Shown: in pieces, positions 34,493 to 46,700 of the stretch
How the letters are laid out: the number at the start of each line of letters is the position of its first letter
How positions within the stretch are numbered: position 1 is the first letter of the stretch
DNA from: Capitulum mitella
Lineage: Eukaryota; Arthropoda; Thecostraca; Pollicipedomorpha; Pollicipedidae
Length of the DNA stretch: 64,000 nt
Assembly (NCBI GenBank): GCA_030062745.1
Contig: CP099840.1
Span: 1 to 64,000, forward strand
Direction: 5' to 3'
Notes under the pieces: generated by a model
Database searches by the model: none
What the model saw: the letters and a program-made list of their open reading frames with translations, nothing else
Told to the model about the DNA's origin: nothing
Made by a program: the position numbers and the translations under genes

Positions 34493-35712
34493 TTAACCCT
34501 ATTCCCGGCAGGGGGGGGGGCGGAATCCGCCCCCCCCTCGGGTTTTTTGCTTGCCAATTCCAGGCTTTTTGACGCAGCCTCACGAAACTTGGTGACTTTT
34601 CCTAGCTATTCCTTCTACGCGCCGTGACAAAATTTCGAAATTCTAATTTGCTCAGGGGCGGAGCCAGGCAACGTTTTTGGGAGGCACCTCAGGTCATTTT
34701 TGGCCATGTTGAGGGTAAAAGGAAAATGTCTGCCAAAAACAGAGTTTTTAAGATAGAACTTAAAACTTTATATGAATATATAGCTAAATAGTTGGGCAAT
34801 GTGCATATGTAATTTTGTTTATCTGAGGTCACTTTACAAGGTCAGGTCAAGGTCAAAAGTCAAAATTTGTTTTTTCGCAATAATTTCGGCGCCGTTTTTT
34901 CAAATGCCAAACCCGGAATATATATGACGTAGAACGATGCCCTCTACTTGTGTACCAAGTTTCAGCTTGATATCAGGTCAGGTCACGGAGCTATGACCTA
35001 AAATGTCAGTGCACGTACCCTATATCGCAAAAGCCAAAAAATGAATTTTTTGGAATAGAGTGAATTTAATCGATTAAAAACGTTTACAGATAATATTGAA
35101 TGCACACGACATCATTCCAGGTGACCCCAAGGTCACTGGAGGTCATTTAAGGTCAAAGGTCACAAGTTGATCTGAGAAACGTGTGACCATGACAGTTCCC
35201 CCTTTTTTATGTCCCTGGCACCGCCTATGCTAACATTATACAAACATTGTAATGCAATTCGTACTTCTTTAGCATAACATGACTAGCAGAAGCTAAAAAA
35301 GTGTTTTGGCCTCTTTTTTTCATTCCGTTATTGGAAAACTAATCCCCCTATTTTTGAAACCCTGTGAACGCCCATGAATTTTATCAAAATTTTAAATTTG
35401 CATACCCATGGTAAAAGCCCTATCCATAATCTCTCGATTGATGCCAGTTTCATCGAAATCGGTCCATAAACAACGGAGTTATAAGACGTCAAAAAGCACC
35501 CCCCATTTTGACATTTTTGCCCCCCTGTATCCACAAATTTCAAAATTTTGAAAATTTCTTTTTATAAAAATGTAGTTCACGTGACGGCAAATCGATTGCC
35601 GTTTGTTGCGATGAAATCGGATAAGTAGTTCTCGAGATCTCAGGGGGGGCCGAATCCGCCCCCCCCTGCCGGGAATCGGCCATACCGTCTAGCCCTCCGG
35701 GAATAGGGTTAA
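34493..35712. mobile_element. 1.2-kb TTAA-flanked non-autonomous element, copy 2 (inverted)
   Basis: The element is 34497-35708 (1,212 bp) between TTAA at 34493-34496 and 35709-35712. It is the reverse complement of 20607-21813, with scattered single-base differences. Both ends read CCCTATTCCCGG inward. The same 71-codon frame appears on the minus strand at 35328-35543, with a few substitutions. High identity indicates both copies moved recently. Confidence 0.88.
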
Positions 35713-35770
35713 ATATAGGTCCACCTGACCTGACCTAGGTCAGGTCAGGTCTGACTGACCTGAGGTCAAA
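35713..35770. repeat. palindromic cluster of GACCTGA half-sites
   Basis: Alternating cctgacctgacctaggtcag and ggtcaggtctgactgacctg form overlapping palindromes. It could extrude a hairpin; function is not inferred. Confidence 0.5.
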
Positions 35771-35949
35771 ACTCTAACACAAGGTGCAAAAATGGTGAAG
35801 CAAAAGGTAAACTAAGTTTCGTGACGCTTTGTTCTTCCGTTCTCTCGCAACCTTGGAAAACCTCAGGGGGTTCAACCGTCCCCAGTCGAGAGTGGGTTAA
35901 TCATAAAACACTACGCAAGGTCCTCGTCGTAATTTTTCCATATACCCAC

Positions 35950-35950
<1 letters not shown>

Positions 35951-36008
<58 letters not shown>

Positions 36009-36015
36009 TAGCGCG

Positions 36016-36079
<64 letters not shown>

Positions 36080-36082
36080 TAT
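35951..36082. repeat. (TA)n microsatellite
   Basis: Almost pure TA dinucleotides run about 130 bp, interrupted by tgtata, gcgcgta and tacata. The Tyr-Ile open frames on both strands are artefacts. Confidence 0.97.
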
Positions 36083-36099
36083 ACATATACTATTTGTTA

Positions 36100-37742
36100 A
36101 GGGGGTGCGAATTAAGTGGGCAAAATTCAACAAGGAGGATGCAAATCGTGGAGGGTGGTTTTGGCCTTTGTCCCTAGTTCAGGAAATTTTTCGCAGTCAT
36201 TTTTTTCGTAAAATAGGTCCTGCCCTGGGCTACTGTCAACTACGGTGCGGACAGGACGCCTTTCAGAATGAAGTCCATTTCCTCATCTCACGGCATTGTC
36301 ACCACATCGTATGTCGCGGACGAGCCAGGGACTGGAAATATGTGATCTATATTAAGCGTACAACAAAGAACAGGGCATCCAGCAATCTGTGTAAGATACG
36401 AAAATGGTACGAAACATCACCAGAATAAATAACTAGGCATCAGCGGTACGGGTAAGACAATCCCACCAAAAGAAGTCAAACAAGCCACACTGCCCTTTGG
36501 TAAATATACACACTGTAAACAACAACCATAGCCAACACGGTCATCGTAATCACACCTGCTGCCACACTCAAATTCATAGTGAGCTAATTAGACACTACCG
36601 CAACAATCAGTAACAAATCTCATCACTTCGATCTTCAAGCAAGTAAACACCACCATCTTACGGGAGCATAAGGCACACCGATCACCAGCGGCACAGTGAA
36701 CTCCGGCACGTCAAGCAGCACAATCGGAGCGCCCTGCAAGGAAGCCGGCTCGACGTCGTTCCAGAGGTTCCCATCTGAGCCACAGCAGTCGGTCAGTACG
36801 CTAGAGCGGCCGCCGGAGCCCCTGCCGACTCCACGGAGTCCCGAGGGAGCCGCACGCAGGCCGCACAGCCGACAGGGCGGCAGTCCCGGGGAAGAACGAT
36901 CAGACAGTGATTCCGTTGGAGGTCCATTTACAACTCAGCACTGGTCACACGAAACCACCGTACTCAGAGCGGGCGCGAACAAACCACGCCACCGCCAAGG
37001 TTTTGCTTATACGTAAACATTCGTGGCAGCCGGGCACAAACAAGTCAACACAAATAACACAATAAGCCATTGGCCCTGACAGAAGCACGGCTTCAAAAAA
37101 CGGCGAGAAGAGTAGCCATCGACGGAATACAGCGTAAAGATAACTGAAGTGCATGGAGGTCGGTATCCGGACCAGCGGTGTGTCCGAGTATTCCCTACTA
37201 CCGTGGGTGCACAAATGCGCAGCGCGTAGCTATTCAGATCCATTACAATTCATTTCGCTTCATTGTAAAGGCCACCTACGCTCCCATTTCGTCCGGACTG
37301 CCACCGGTTTGCAAAACAAGACAGCAGCAGGTCTTCATTGTCGTTCATACATGATATACACACATACAGTCCCACAGATGGTGTTAATTGCCAAGAGGCA
37401 CACTGTAAATCAGATGCAGCTGCAATTTGTCAGCCTGGGTGCATTCAGACAGTGCCAATGTCCCTACCCTTTAAACGAGAGATTACATGAGCGCAGGAAA
37501 CAGGGAAAATTCACGTCAATAGGCCATCAGACGTGGGGGAGACTGTACTGGATTACGCCAGTCAGAAATGAACCAACCGGACCTGACCTGCTTCTGAGGG
37601 TGAACCATTCGCAGAGAAGGCCGGATCAGTTTGACGTCAGAGCTGCCCTCGGCAGAACAGGCCGTGTCAGTTCCGCGTCAGATAACTGTCAGACGTGTGG
37701 GGGACACAGATCCAGCTCTGAAGCGCGCAGCAGACACCCGCT
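36100..37742. other. TRAPPC10 downstream flank
   Basis: The region 3' of the TRAPPC10 stop presumably includes its 3' UTR. No other gene is recognised. The plus-strand ORF of 273 codons at 37153-37974 is partly antisense to the last TRAPPC10 exon and has no known motif. Confidence 0.35.
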
Positions 37743-40700
37743 CTACGTGAGAGAACTGTCCGCGGTCGAGGAGGCCGGGCCGGGCGCCGAGGCGGCCAGC
37801 ACGTGCACCTGCTGGCCGCGCGAAGCGCTGTACACCTGGCCGGCGGCGAACGGCTCCAGACGAGGCAGACCGGAGCCGGCGTTCAGCAGCCGACCGGCCG
37901 GCTCTGAGGCATGCGACAGAACAGGGTCAGAACCGGGGCAGAGCAGTCGCCAGACGGCAGAGACGGCACGGTAAATCACCCCGAAAAAAACGTGCATCAA
38001 CAGCGACAAAGAACATCACTCTCGCCCACTGGTAAACGAAAACGCTCTGCTCGGCCTTCCAGTGACGACCGGATTCGGCATCCTTCCCAGCAACGAACCG
38101 GCACTTTGGCACGCTCTCGCTGCCAACCAAAACACAACAGAACAGCCGCCGTCGCTGCGCAGACGCCCTGGTGCGGATTCCGTCAGGGCCAGCGCTGCCA
38201 GACGGAGGGGGCGCGCTGACGGGGCGGCTACCTTTGTTGGCCGGTATGTACCGGCTGAGCCGGACGGTGGGCAGCGGCAGGAAGCCGCCCGTCAGCGGCA
38301 TCACCTCCAGCTGGATCGAGTGACGCGTGTCGGGGCCCATGTTCAGCACGCCTGCCCACAGAGCACAACAGTGGTCCAGCCACGCACGCCTGCATACCGC
38401 ACACGGCGGGATCACATCGGCAAGCCTGCACGACACACGTAGCGGTCAAATGGCAGTGTTCGGCACATTCACAAGGCGGATACAGACCGTGTCTGGCACA
38501 TACGTCCTGCACGTGAACCACGTTCACGACAGATGCATCGCGCACAAGCACTGTCCAACCATGCATGCAAGAGAAATCGTTATGCCTTTCGTTTGATGTA
38601 GTTTCCCAATACGCGACAAATCCCAACAACAAGACATTGCCGTCAGACAATATTGTGAAAACACAACCCATTCGCACTAGCAATGCAACCTTTGACACAC
38701 TGACCTGAGCTCCGACCGCAGACGGCCCACATGTTCTGGTCGGCCAGCACCTCGTACATGACGGCGCGCAGGTCAGCGCACGAGTCCTCCTGCGTGACGG
38801 TCACGTGCAGCTGACAAATGGAGCCCGAGCGGCAGAACTCGGCTCCCTTGAGCGGCTCCATCCGGCAAGTGACGCTGAACAGAGTCTGCCGGACCGACGC
38901 ACCATCGATCGTCAGAGGGCTGGACTCCCCGGCCCGACACGCCGCCAGTCATCACACACGGAGGGCTGGACTCCCCGGCCCGACACACCGCCAGTCATCA
39001 CACACGGAGGGCTGGGCTCCCCGGCCCGACACGCCGCCAGTCATCACACACGGAGGGCTGGGCTCCCCGGCCCGACACACCGCCAGTCATCACACACGGA
39101 GGGCTGGGCTCCCCAGCCCGACACACCGTCGTCCGACAGTCAACACACATAGAGGGCTGAACGCCCCGGCCCGACACGCCGCCAGTCATCACACACGGAG
39201 GGCTGAACTCCCCGGCCCGACACACCGCCAGTCATCACACACGGAGGGCTGGGCTCCCCGGCCCGACACACCGTCGTCCGACAGTCAACACACATAGAGG
39301 GCTGAACTCCCCGGCCCGACACGCCGCCAGTCATCACACACGGAGAGCTGGGCTCCCCAGCCCGACACACCGTCGTCCGACAGTCAACACACATAGAGGG
39401 CTGAACTCCCCGGCCCGACACGCCGCCAGTCATCACACACGGAGGGCTGAACTCCCCGGCCCGACACGCCGCCAGTCATCACACACGGAGGGCTGGGCTC
39501 CCCGGCCCGACACACCGTCGTCCGACAGTCAACACACATAGAGGGCTGAACTCCCCGGCCCGACACGCCGCCAGTCATCACACACGGAGGGCTGGGCTCC
39601 CCGGCCCGACACACCGTCGTCCGACAGTCAACACACATAGAGGGCTGAACTCCCCGGCCCGACACGCCGCCAGTCATCACACACGGAGGGCTGAACTCCC
39701 CGGCCCGACACACCGCCAGTCATCACACACGGAGGGCTGGGCTCCCCGGCCCGACACACCGTCGTCCGACAGTCAACACACATAGAGGGCTGAACTCCCC
39801 GGCCCGACACACCGCCAGTCATCACACACGGAGGGCTGGGCTCCCCGGCCCGACACACCGTCGTCCGACAGTCAGCACAGAGCTGCTCACACCGGACCGG
39901 GCTCACAGCGCACCTTTACGCATTACATTTGTAAAACGCCGGTAGCGCTCCTTCCACAATTTTCGACGATAGTTTGATGAAACAACTTGTCGCATCACCG
40001 TGACAAGATGCTGGTAGTGTCGTCTTCGTTACATCGCCAACACCGATCAGAGCTTCTCCAAATCGACTGTTTCGCTGGCACATGAAACACGAGCTCCGCT
40101 ACTCAGTTGTGCTGCCAGCACGCCTCACCCTGTAGTCGGCCACGGTGAAGTCGAACTTAAAGCGCTGTCGGGAGTCGGCCTCCACGGCGCGGTAGTCGAT
40201 GCAGAACTGGGCGCGCACCGGCGGCGTGCCCTCCCCCAGCGCCATCTCCCATAGGTAAGAGACACTGCGTTCTGAGCAGACAATCTGCAATAACACCGGG
40301 GCGTTGGTTTCCGCAGACAGAAGGGTCTGAAGCATTACTTGCACGGCGCTAGAAGCCCCAACTTTGTACGACATTTAATATTCACCCTATGGTGTTGCAT
40401 GGAAAGGAGAGGTAAAAATCAAACTTCCCCCCGTTTCCACATAGATTCCACTGCTCCTGTAAACTTGTGAGTTTAGAGGTACGCTTGAGAAAACCTGCAC
40501 TGATAAACGATTGACGAAACTTTTGGTAACCTCGTCTCAGGGCAGCAAGGCAGCCTTGCACACGAATACGCAAGCGTATCGAAAAATGGAATAGAGGCTT
40601 CGTGACTTCTAGCTGAGAATAACATGGAAACCTTTCCGCGGGGATTTTTACAGCTAGAGTTGAGTTCCTCATCACAACAGAAGTTTGTAAGTGTGTGAAT

Positions 40701-43700
40701 TCCACCGTGTCGTCTACGTCAAGGAATTATTACTGGTGACGTCATGACTAACTAGCTTCTCAGCCTTGACGTTCTGTGACGTCCGCGTGACGGGCTCATC
40801 ACTGGTGACACCACGACACACCAGTTTCTTGGCGATGGCGCCGAGTGGCGTCGGTGTGACCGGCGTGTCACTAGTGACGCAGCAACTTACCAGTTTTTCG
40901 GCGTTGGCGTTGAGTGACGTCAGCGTGACGGGCGCGTCGTTGATGACGCTGACACTGGGCTGGGTCAGCTCGAACTGGGCGGCGTTCAGGCCGTGCATTA
41001 CTACCTGCAGCAACGCGGGGCGAGCTCACGGATCTCCGTTGGTCCCGTACGTTATCGACCGCGCCCGCCGCCTCGCGGGCAGACGGTCGGCCTCGGATAG
41101 GTGAACAAACCGTGCAGAGCGAACAAAAAACACGCGAATGTCATAACAAGCGAGTGACATTCAACGAAATGGCCCAACAAGAAGGTCTGGAATAACGCAG
41201 GTCACAGAAATCTTGCAAACCCTGACAGATTTGCAACAACGAAAAGGTAGTGTTGCAAGAAAAAGAACTGGTCCACCAAACGTCACAACAATGGCCAAGG
41301 ATGACAAACCCGAAACTGATATGGGTTCCTCACGATACAAAGTGAACGTAGTACACAGTTTTTATTTACGATACAATGACAGTGCACCACTGAAAAAGCA
41401 CAACGCGCGTCACACGCGCTACTCTTTTGTTATCCTGAATTCAACAGCACTGACAATCGCGCACAAACTGAATTAGACATGACATGGAGGAGAAAGTACA
41501 TGCGGTCTTACCTGAACAAACTTTCTGACGTTGGCCGTATGCAGTTTAAAGCTGGCAGAGAACGGCAGCAGAAAATACAGTTCCGCTTCAACTGGGGACG
41601 AGCTCCACGGACAGAAAATGTTCACCTGGGGGACCAAGGTCAAAGAGCAATACCAAAGTTATTGTGTCCCTTTTCATGAAGCGCAGTGCAATGCATTGCT
41701 GCCTTCACCACCTCAAAAAAAACGCCACATCCCCGTGCTGAAAACGTGGTAATTCCTCAACACCATAGTTAGACGGTCTAACGACTACGTTTTCTCGTAC
41801 ACTACGTTGTTTAAGTTGTGTTCTGACAGATACTTTCGTTTGCATTCCTGTCACGGATGACACTACATACGTTCGTTAAGGTGCTAAATTAATCGCAGAC
41901 CTGCCTGGAGCCATGAACCACAAAACAACAGTCGCCAGTGTTCTATGCTGTTGAAAGAAAACGTTACAGGCACCATAAAAAGCGTCTCACACATTCTACC
42001 ACGAGGAAAAGCAGCACGTACACAGCATTTAACCGTAAAGTGAGGAAGATATGCGGTCCACGTCGAGCAGCTGTGATAGAAAAATGAGTAGGCGAGAAAA
42101 AACAGGTGGAAAAAACGGTCTAGGTATACCACACCCGCACTTTCAAGACGAGTCTGGGTACACTATACCAACATTCGTCCTGCACGTGCGGCCCGAATGG
42201 CTTGCACGGCACCACGCAACGGCCACTTGACTCACGGCGCGGTGCCCACCTTGTGGAGGAGGCTGACGCCGTCCTTGACGTGTGCCAACTGGGAGAGCAC
42301 GGAGACAGGCAGCGAGACGGTCTCGAACGCGGCCAGGGGCGGCACGCGCAGCTCCAGCTCCTCCTGCCACGGCTGGCCGGGCCGGTCCGGCTGGCGCACG
42401 GCCAGGCCGCGCGAACAGTGCAGCCGGACCGCGCTCGGCTGGGGGGGGGGGGACGACCCAGTCCAGCTATGTACGCGGACAGGACAACACAGCCAGCATT
42501 GGGGATGGCAGGCGTCTCTGGTCAGCCGAGGAACATTGGGCATACGCACACACCGGTGGGCACAACTGTACTGGGAATTGGTCAGAGACCTCGATTGTGA
42601 CATGGAAGCTACGGTGGCAGACTTACTCTGGACAACGTACTTTGGTTCAAGTTCTTACATTACGCAATTAATATAATATTAATTAATAGGTCATTGCTAT
42701 AATAATATTAATATTATAATAATAATAAATAATAATAATAAATATGATAATAAATAAATATAATAAAATAGTAAATAATCGCCATAATAATATTAATAGA
42801 TCGTCGCTAACATTACGCAAGTTAATTACTAGTTCACGGATGATACGCAAAATTCTCAACATATATGGCGACATGAACCGCGAAAAGCTGCTGACAAGTC
42901 TGATTCGAGCAGCTCACTTTACGCCTCCGAGTCAGACCCGGTACGCCGGCGGGGACGCCGCCGGGCCCCGGGCCGGACAGGCGGTCCCCCGGTCCGGACC
43001 GGTCGTCGCACCTGTTTCATCGGCTCACTGCCGCAGGCGATGGCAAGGGTCATCTGTTGCACGGTGCCGGCCAGCAGGTCAGCCTCAGCTTTGTTCAGCG
43101 ACACCTGAGACGTCGCAATAAAGACCATCAATCAGAGAGCACGACGCCCGGGACGGCAGAGCCAGACTATCAGACGGCATGACACCTGAGACGGCAGAAC
43201 CCGACTATCAACACCTGGAACGTCACAACCAGACTAATAACACCTGGGACGTCACAATAAAGACTATCAGGGAGTATGATACCTGGGACAGCAGAACCAG
43301 GAATGCGATGGTATCGCATACATTCCCGCTATTGACGATGTTCGTTAATCCCACAGTTCAAACAGCGAGCGCCATTCGCAAGAGAGGTAAGAAGTATGAT
43401 AACCACTACAACGTACAAGAAATCATGAATCTGTCATCAAATACGCAATGGACGTGAAACACAACAACAAAACGAAACACAGGTCGAAGCACTGCGTTGA
43501 ATAAGCTACAAGCCACTGCAAGCTTGACAACAACTGTAACCATGCCACTCGGCAGCCCAAGGTGCACTGTCCAACGACCAGTCCAGAGGACGCTGCCAGG
43601 CGGGCGGGCCGGCTAGCCGACCTCGCATGACCCTGTATGACGAGATTCCCTGAAAAAAACTATGCATTGCATGGAAGGGCCCGACCAATAAACAACCAAA

Positions 43701-46700
43701 CACACAGAGACCTTGTGCGGGGACGACTTGACGGCGAAGCGCAGGTGTCGCTGCAGGTCGACCATCAGATCCAGCGAGGCGCAGCTGAACTGCAGGTACC
43801 GGATGACGTAGGAGCCGGGATTCTCCACCTGCGGCACGGCGGCACGGAGCTCACTTTACGTCACCGTCCCCAGCACTGACACATCCCGACACCTGCGCAA
43901 GGCCGCTCCTTGGCCGTCCAGATGTCGTTACGGACGAAAAAACGCGAACTACAGAATGATCTGTACGTAGTGATTTAACATTGCCCACCTAAAAAAGACT
44001 TACTATATTTGTGTCTTCAACCCAACAAAGAGGAAAAAACATAAACACCTGCTCAATCAACAGTTTGTAGGTACGTCTGATAGTGCAGGCCTCGCAGTAT
44101 GGTGTTTTGCAAAAAGGCTCCTTCCGCTCACAGCCTCAGGGCTGTCTGGTTGGGCCCGGTTACACGACGGCGCCACAACGACAGACCTGTCTGCTCAGGG
44201 CTGGTTGGTTGGAGGTTTGACTGCGGTGTGACGTCACACTGGCTGACCTGTCTGCTCAGTGTCAGCTGGTTGGGGCCCGGCTGCGGTGTGACGTCACACT
44301 GACTGACCTGTCTGCTCAGTGTCAGCTGGTTGGAGGCCCGGCTGCGGTGTGACGTCACTCTGACTGACCTGTCTGCTCAGTGTCAGCTGGTTGGTGCCCG
44401 GCTGCAGGGTGACGTCACGCTGCTCCAGACTGGCAGTGAAGGCGCCGGCCGGCAGCTGCACCTGGCGGCCCAGGCCCGGCTGGCTGTCCTTCCGTCTGGT
44501 GGCCGAGACGAACGGACCGATCAATCAGAGCAGCCAGGCGGCGGGCCCACGGCGACAAAACAGGTGAATCAACACGTTAACCCGCGCTTACATACAACCA
44601 GGCAACGATAGAGGCTCGCGCAGGAGACTGCGGTCCATGCCCAACCATTCGTACAGACGATTCATTTGCTAACGGGACATGGTATAGAGAAAGGCACGTG
44701 GAAAATTAATTTTTTTCTGTAGTTTCATCCAGTAATTAAAAAAAAATTACCACATGTTTTTTTTAACGGAAAGAAACAGGGACGGGTTCGTTTCACAGAA
44801 ATCCCATAGCAATTTGCATAACTGCACAAATACCAATCAGTTCCTCCTAAACAATTTGCATAATCTTCAGTTTTGCAGCCCTAAAGTCATACAAAGTCTC
44901 ACCGCGAGCCTCCTCAGCCGCTGACCTGAGCACTTTGAACATGTTCCGGCAGACAAGCGTGGCGGCGCTGAGACTCTTGTCCTGCTTGTACTCGATGTTC
45001 TGCTCCAGGTGGAGCTGGTTGTCCGGCGTCGTCAGCAGGGCCGGGACCGGGGACGGGGCCGGGGAGGCGGCCCGCTGAGCGCCCCCGCGGCGGGACGACC
45101 TGCAGTCGTGACACAGGTCAGGACAGGGAGGGGACTCACTGAGCAACGCTTAGGCGGGATGACCTGCAGTCGTGACCATGGTCAGGACGGGGAGGGGACT
45201 CGCTGAGCAACGCTTAGGCGGGATGACCTGCAGTCGTGACCATGGTCAGGACGGGGAGGGGACTCGCTGAGCAACGCTTAGGCGGGATGACCTGCAGTCG
45301 TGACCATGGTCAGGACAGGGAGGGGACTCACTGAGCAACGCCCAGGCGGGATGACCTGCAGCCGTGACACAGGTCAGGACGGGGAGGGGACTCACTGAGC
45401 AACGCTTAGGCGGGATGACCTGCAGTCGTGACCATGGTCAGGACAGGGAGGGGACTCACTGAGCAACGCTTAGGCGGGATGACCTGCAGCCGTGACACAG
45501 GTCAGGACGGGGAGGGGACTCGCTGAGCAACGCCCAGGCGGGATGACCTGCAGCCGTGACACAGGTCAGGACGGGGAGGGGACTCACTGAGCAACGCCCA
45601 GGCGGGATGACCTGCAGCCGTGACACAGGTCAGGACGGGGCCACCTGCCACGCCTGGAGCTCAAATACCCTCTATATAAGGCAATCCAGCTTTAACAGAT
45701 CAAGCGAGTCAAACAGTCCCGAACGTCGTCGTGGAACAGAAAACACTGCCGTGGCCCGTGCGGCGGACGGTGGCGCTGAACGCACCCGGAGCTGGAGGTG
45801 CTGGCGGAGCTGGCGTTCCTGCTGAGCTGCTCGGGCGGCTCGTCCGGCTGCACGTCGGCTCGACAGTTCTGCAGCTTCAGAGGCACGGGCAGCCGACTCT
45901 CCACCTGACGTGTCGTCTCGGTCAGACAGCCCACGCAGACGCGCATAGGGGGTTCAATGGTACACGAGTCCAACGTCCGACAGGACTTTGTTTAAAACAG
46001 GACGCATCAATCAAGGGATATCAGCATAACACGACAGTTCTTGGAAAATGCGTGGTGTGAATGCAGAATTACGACTGGACAATGGAGTTACGATGTTTCC
46101 AAGACAAAAGTAAATAAAAATTGAATAAAACAGAAGCAAACAAAACATGAAATGTAAAGACAGCATGCTTAATATAAGAGTATATACAAAATCTCTCAAA
46201 TGAAATGGTCAGGAGTTTCCTTGTCATAACGATTTCTTTCAGAAAAAAAGAAAATGGAAACACAATTACAACTGGCTGTGCAGCATACTAAATCGGCATG
46301 AGAGCCGAATAAGACTCGGGGTGTTCACCTCTCACAACCATGATACACTCACAACGGCAATGACCTCCAGAAGACCACCAGGGAACGGCTCCCTGTCTGA
46401 TTCAGACAGACGGACCGTTTTCACCAGCAGGACGTCATCTCCAGCCGTCACCACACCTGACAGGACAGACTGGACGTCAGGATAAACTTCAACAGTAGGA
46501 CGTCATCTTCAGGCGTCACCACACCTGACAGGACAGATTGTGCGTCAGGATAAACTTCAACAGTAGGACGTCATCTCCAGCCGTCACCACACCTGACAGG
46601 ACAGACTGTACGTCAGGATAAACTTCAACAGTAGGACGTCATCTTCAGCCGTCACCACACCTGACAGGACAGATTGTACGTCAGGATAAACTTCAACAGT

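Noticed and set aside
35821..36133. Open frames of repeating Tyr-Ile on both strands
   Set aside because: They are the translation of the (TA)n microsatellite.
37153..37974. 273-codon plus-strand ORF
   Set aside because: It overlaps the last TRAPPC10 exon on the opposite strand and has no recognisable motif.
38805..39906. Several 75-159-codon ORFs on both strands
   Set aside because: They are translations of the 46/51-bp minisatellite in a TRAPPC10 intron; copy number, not selection, keeps them open.
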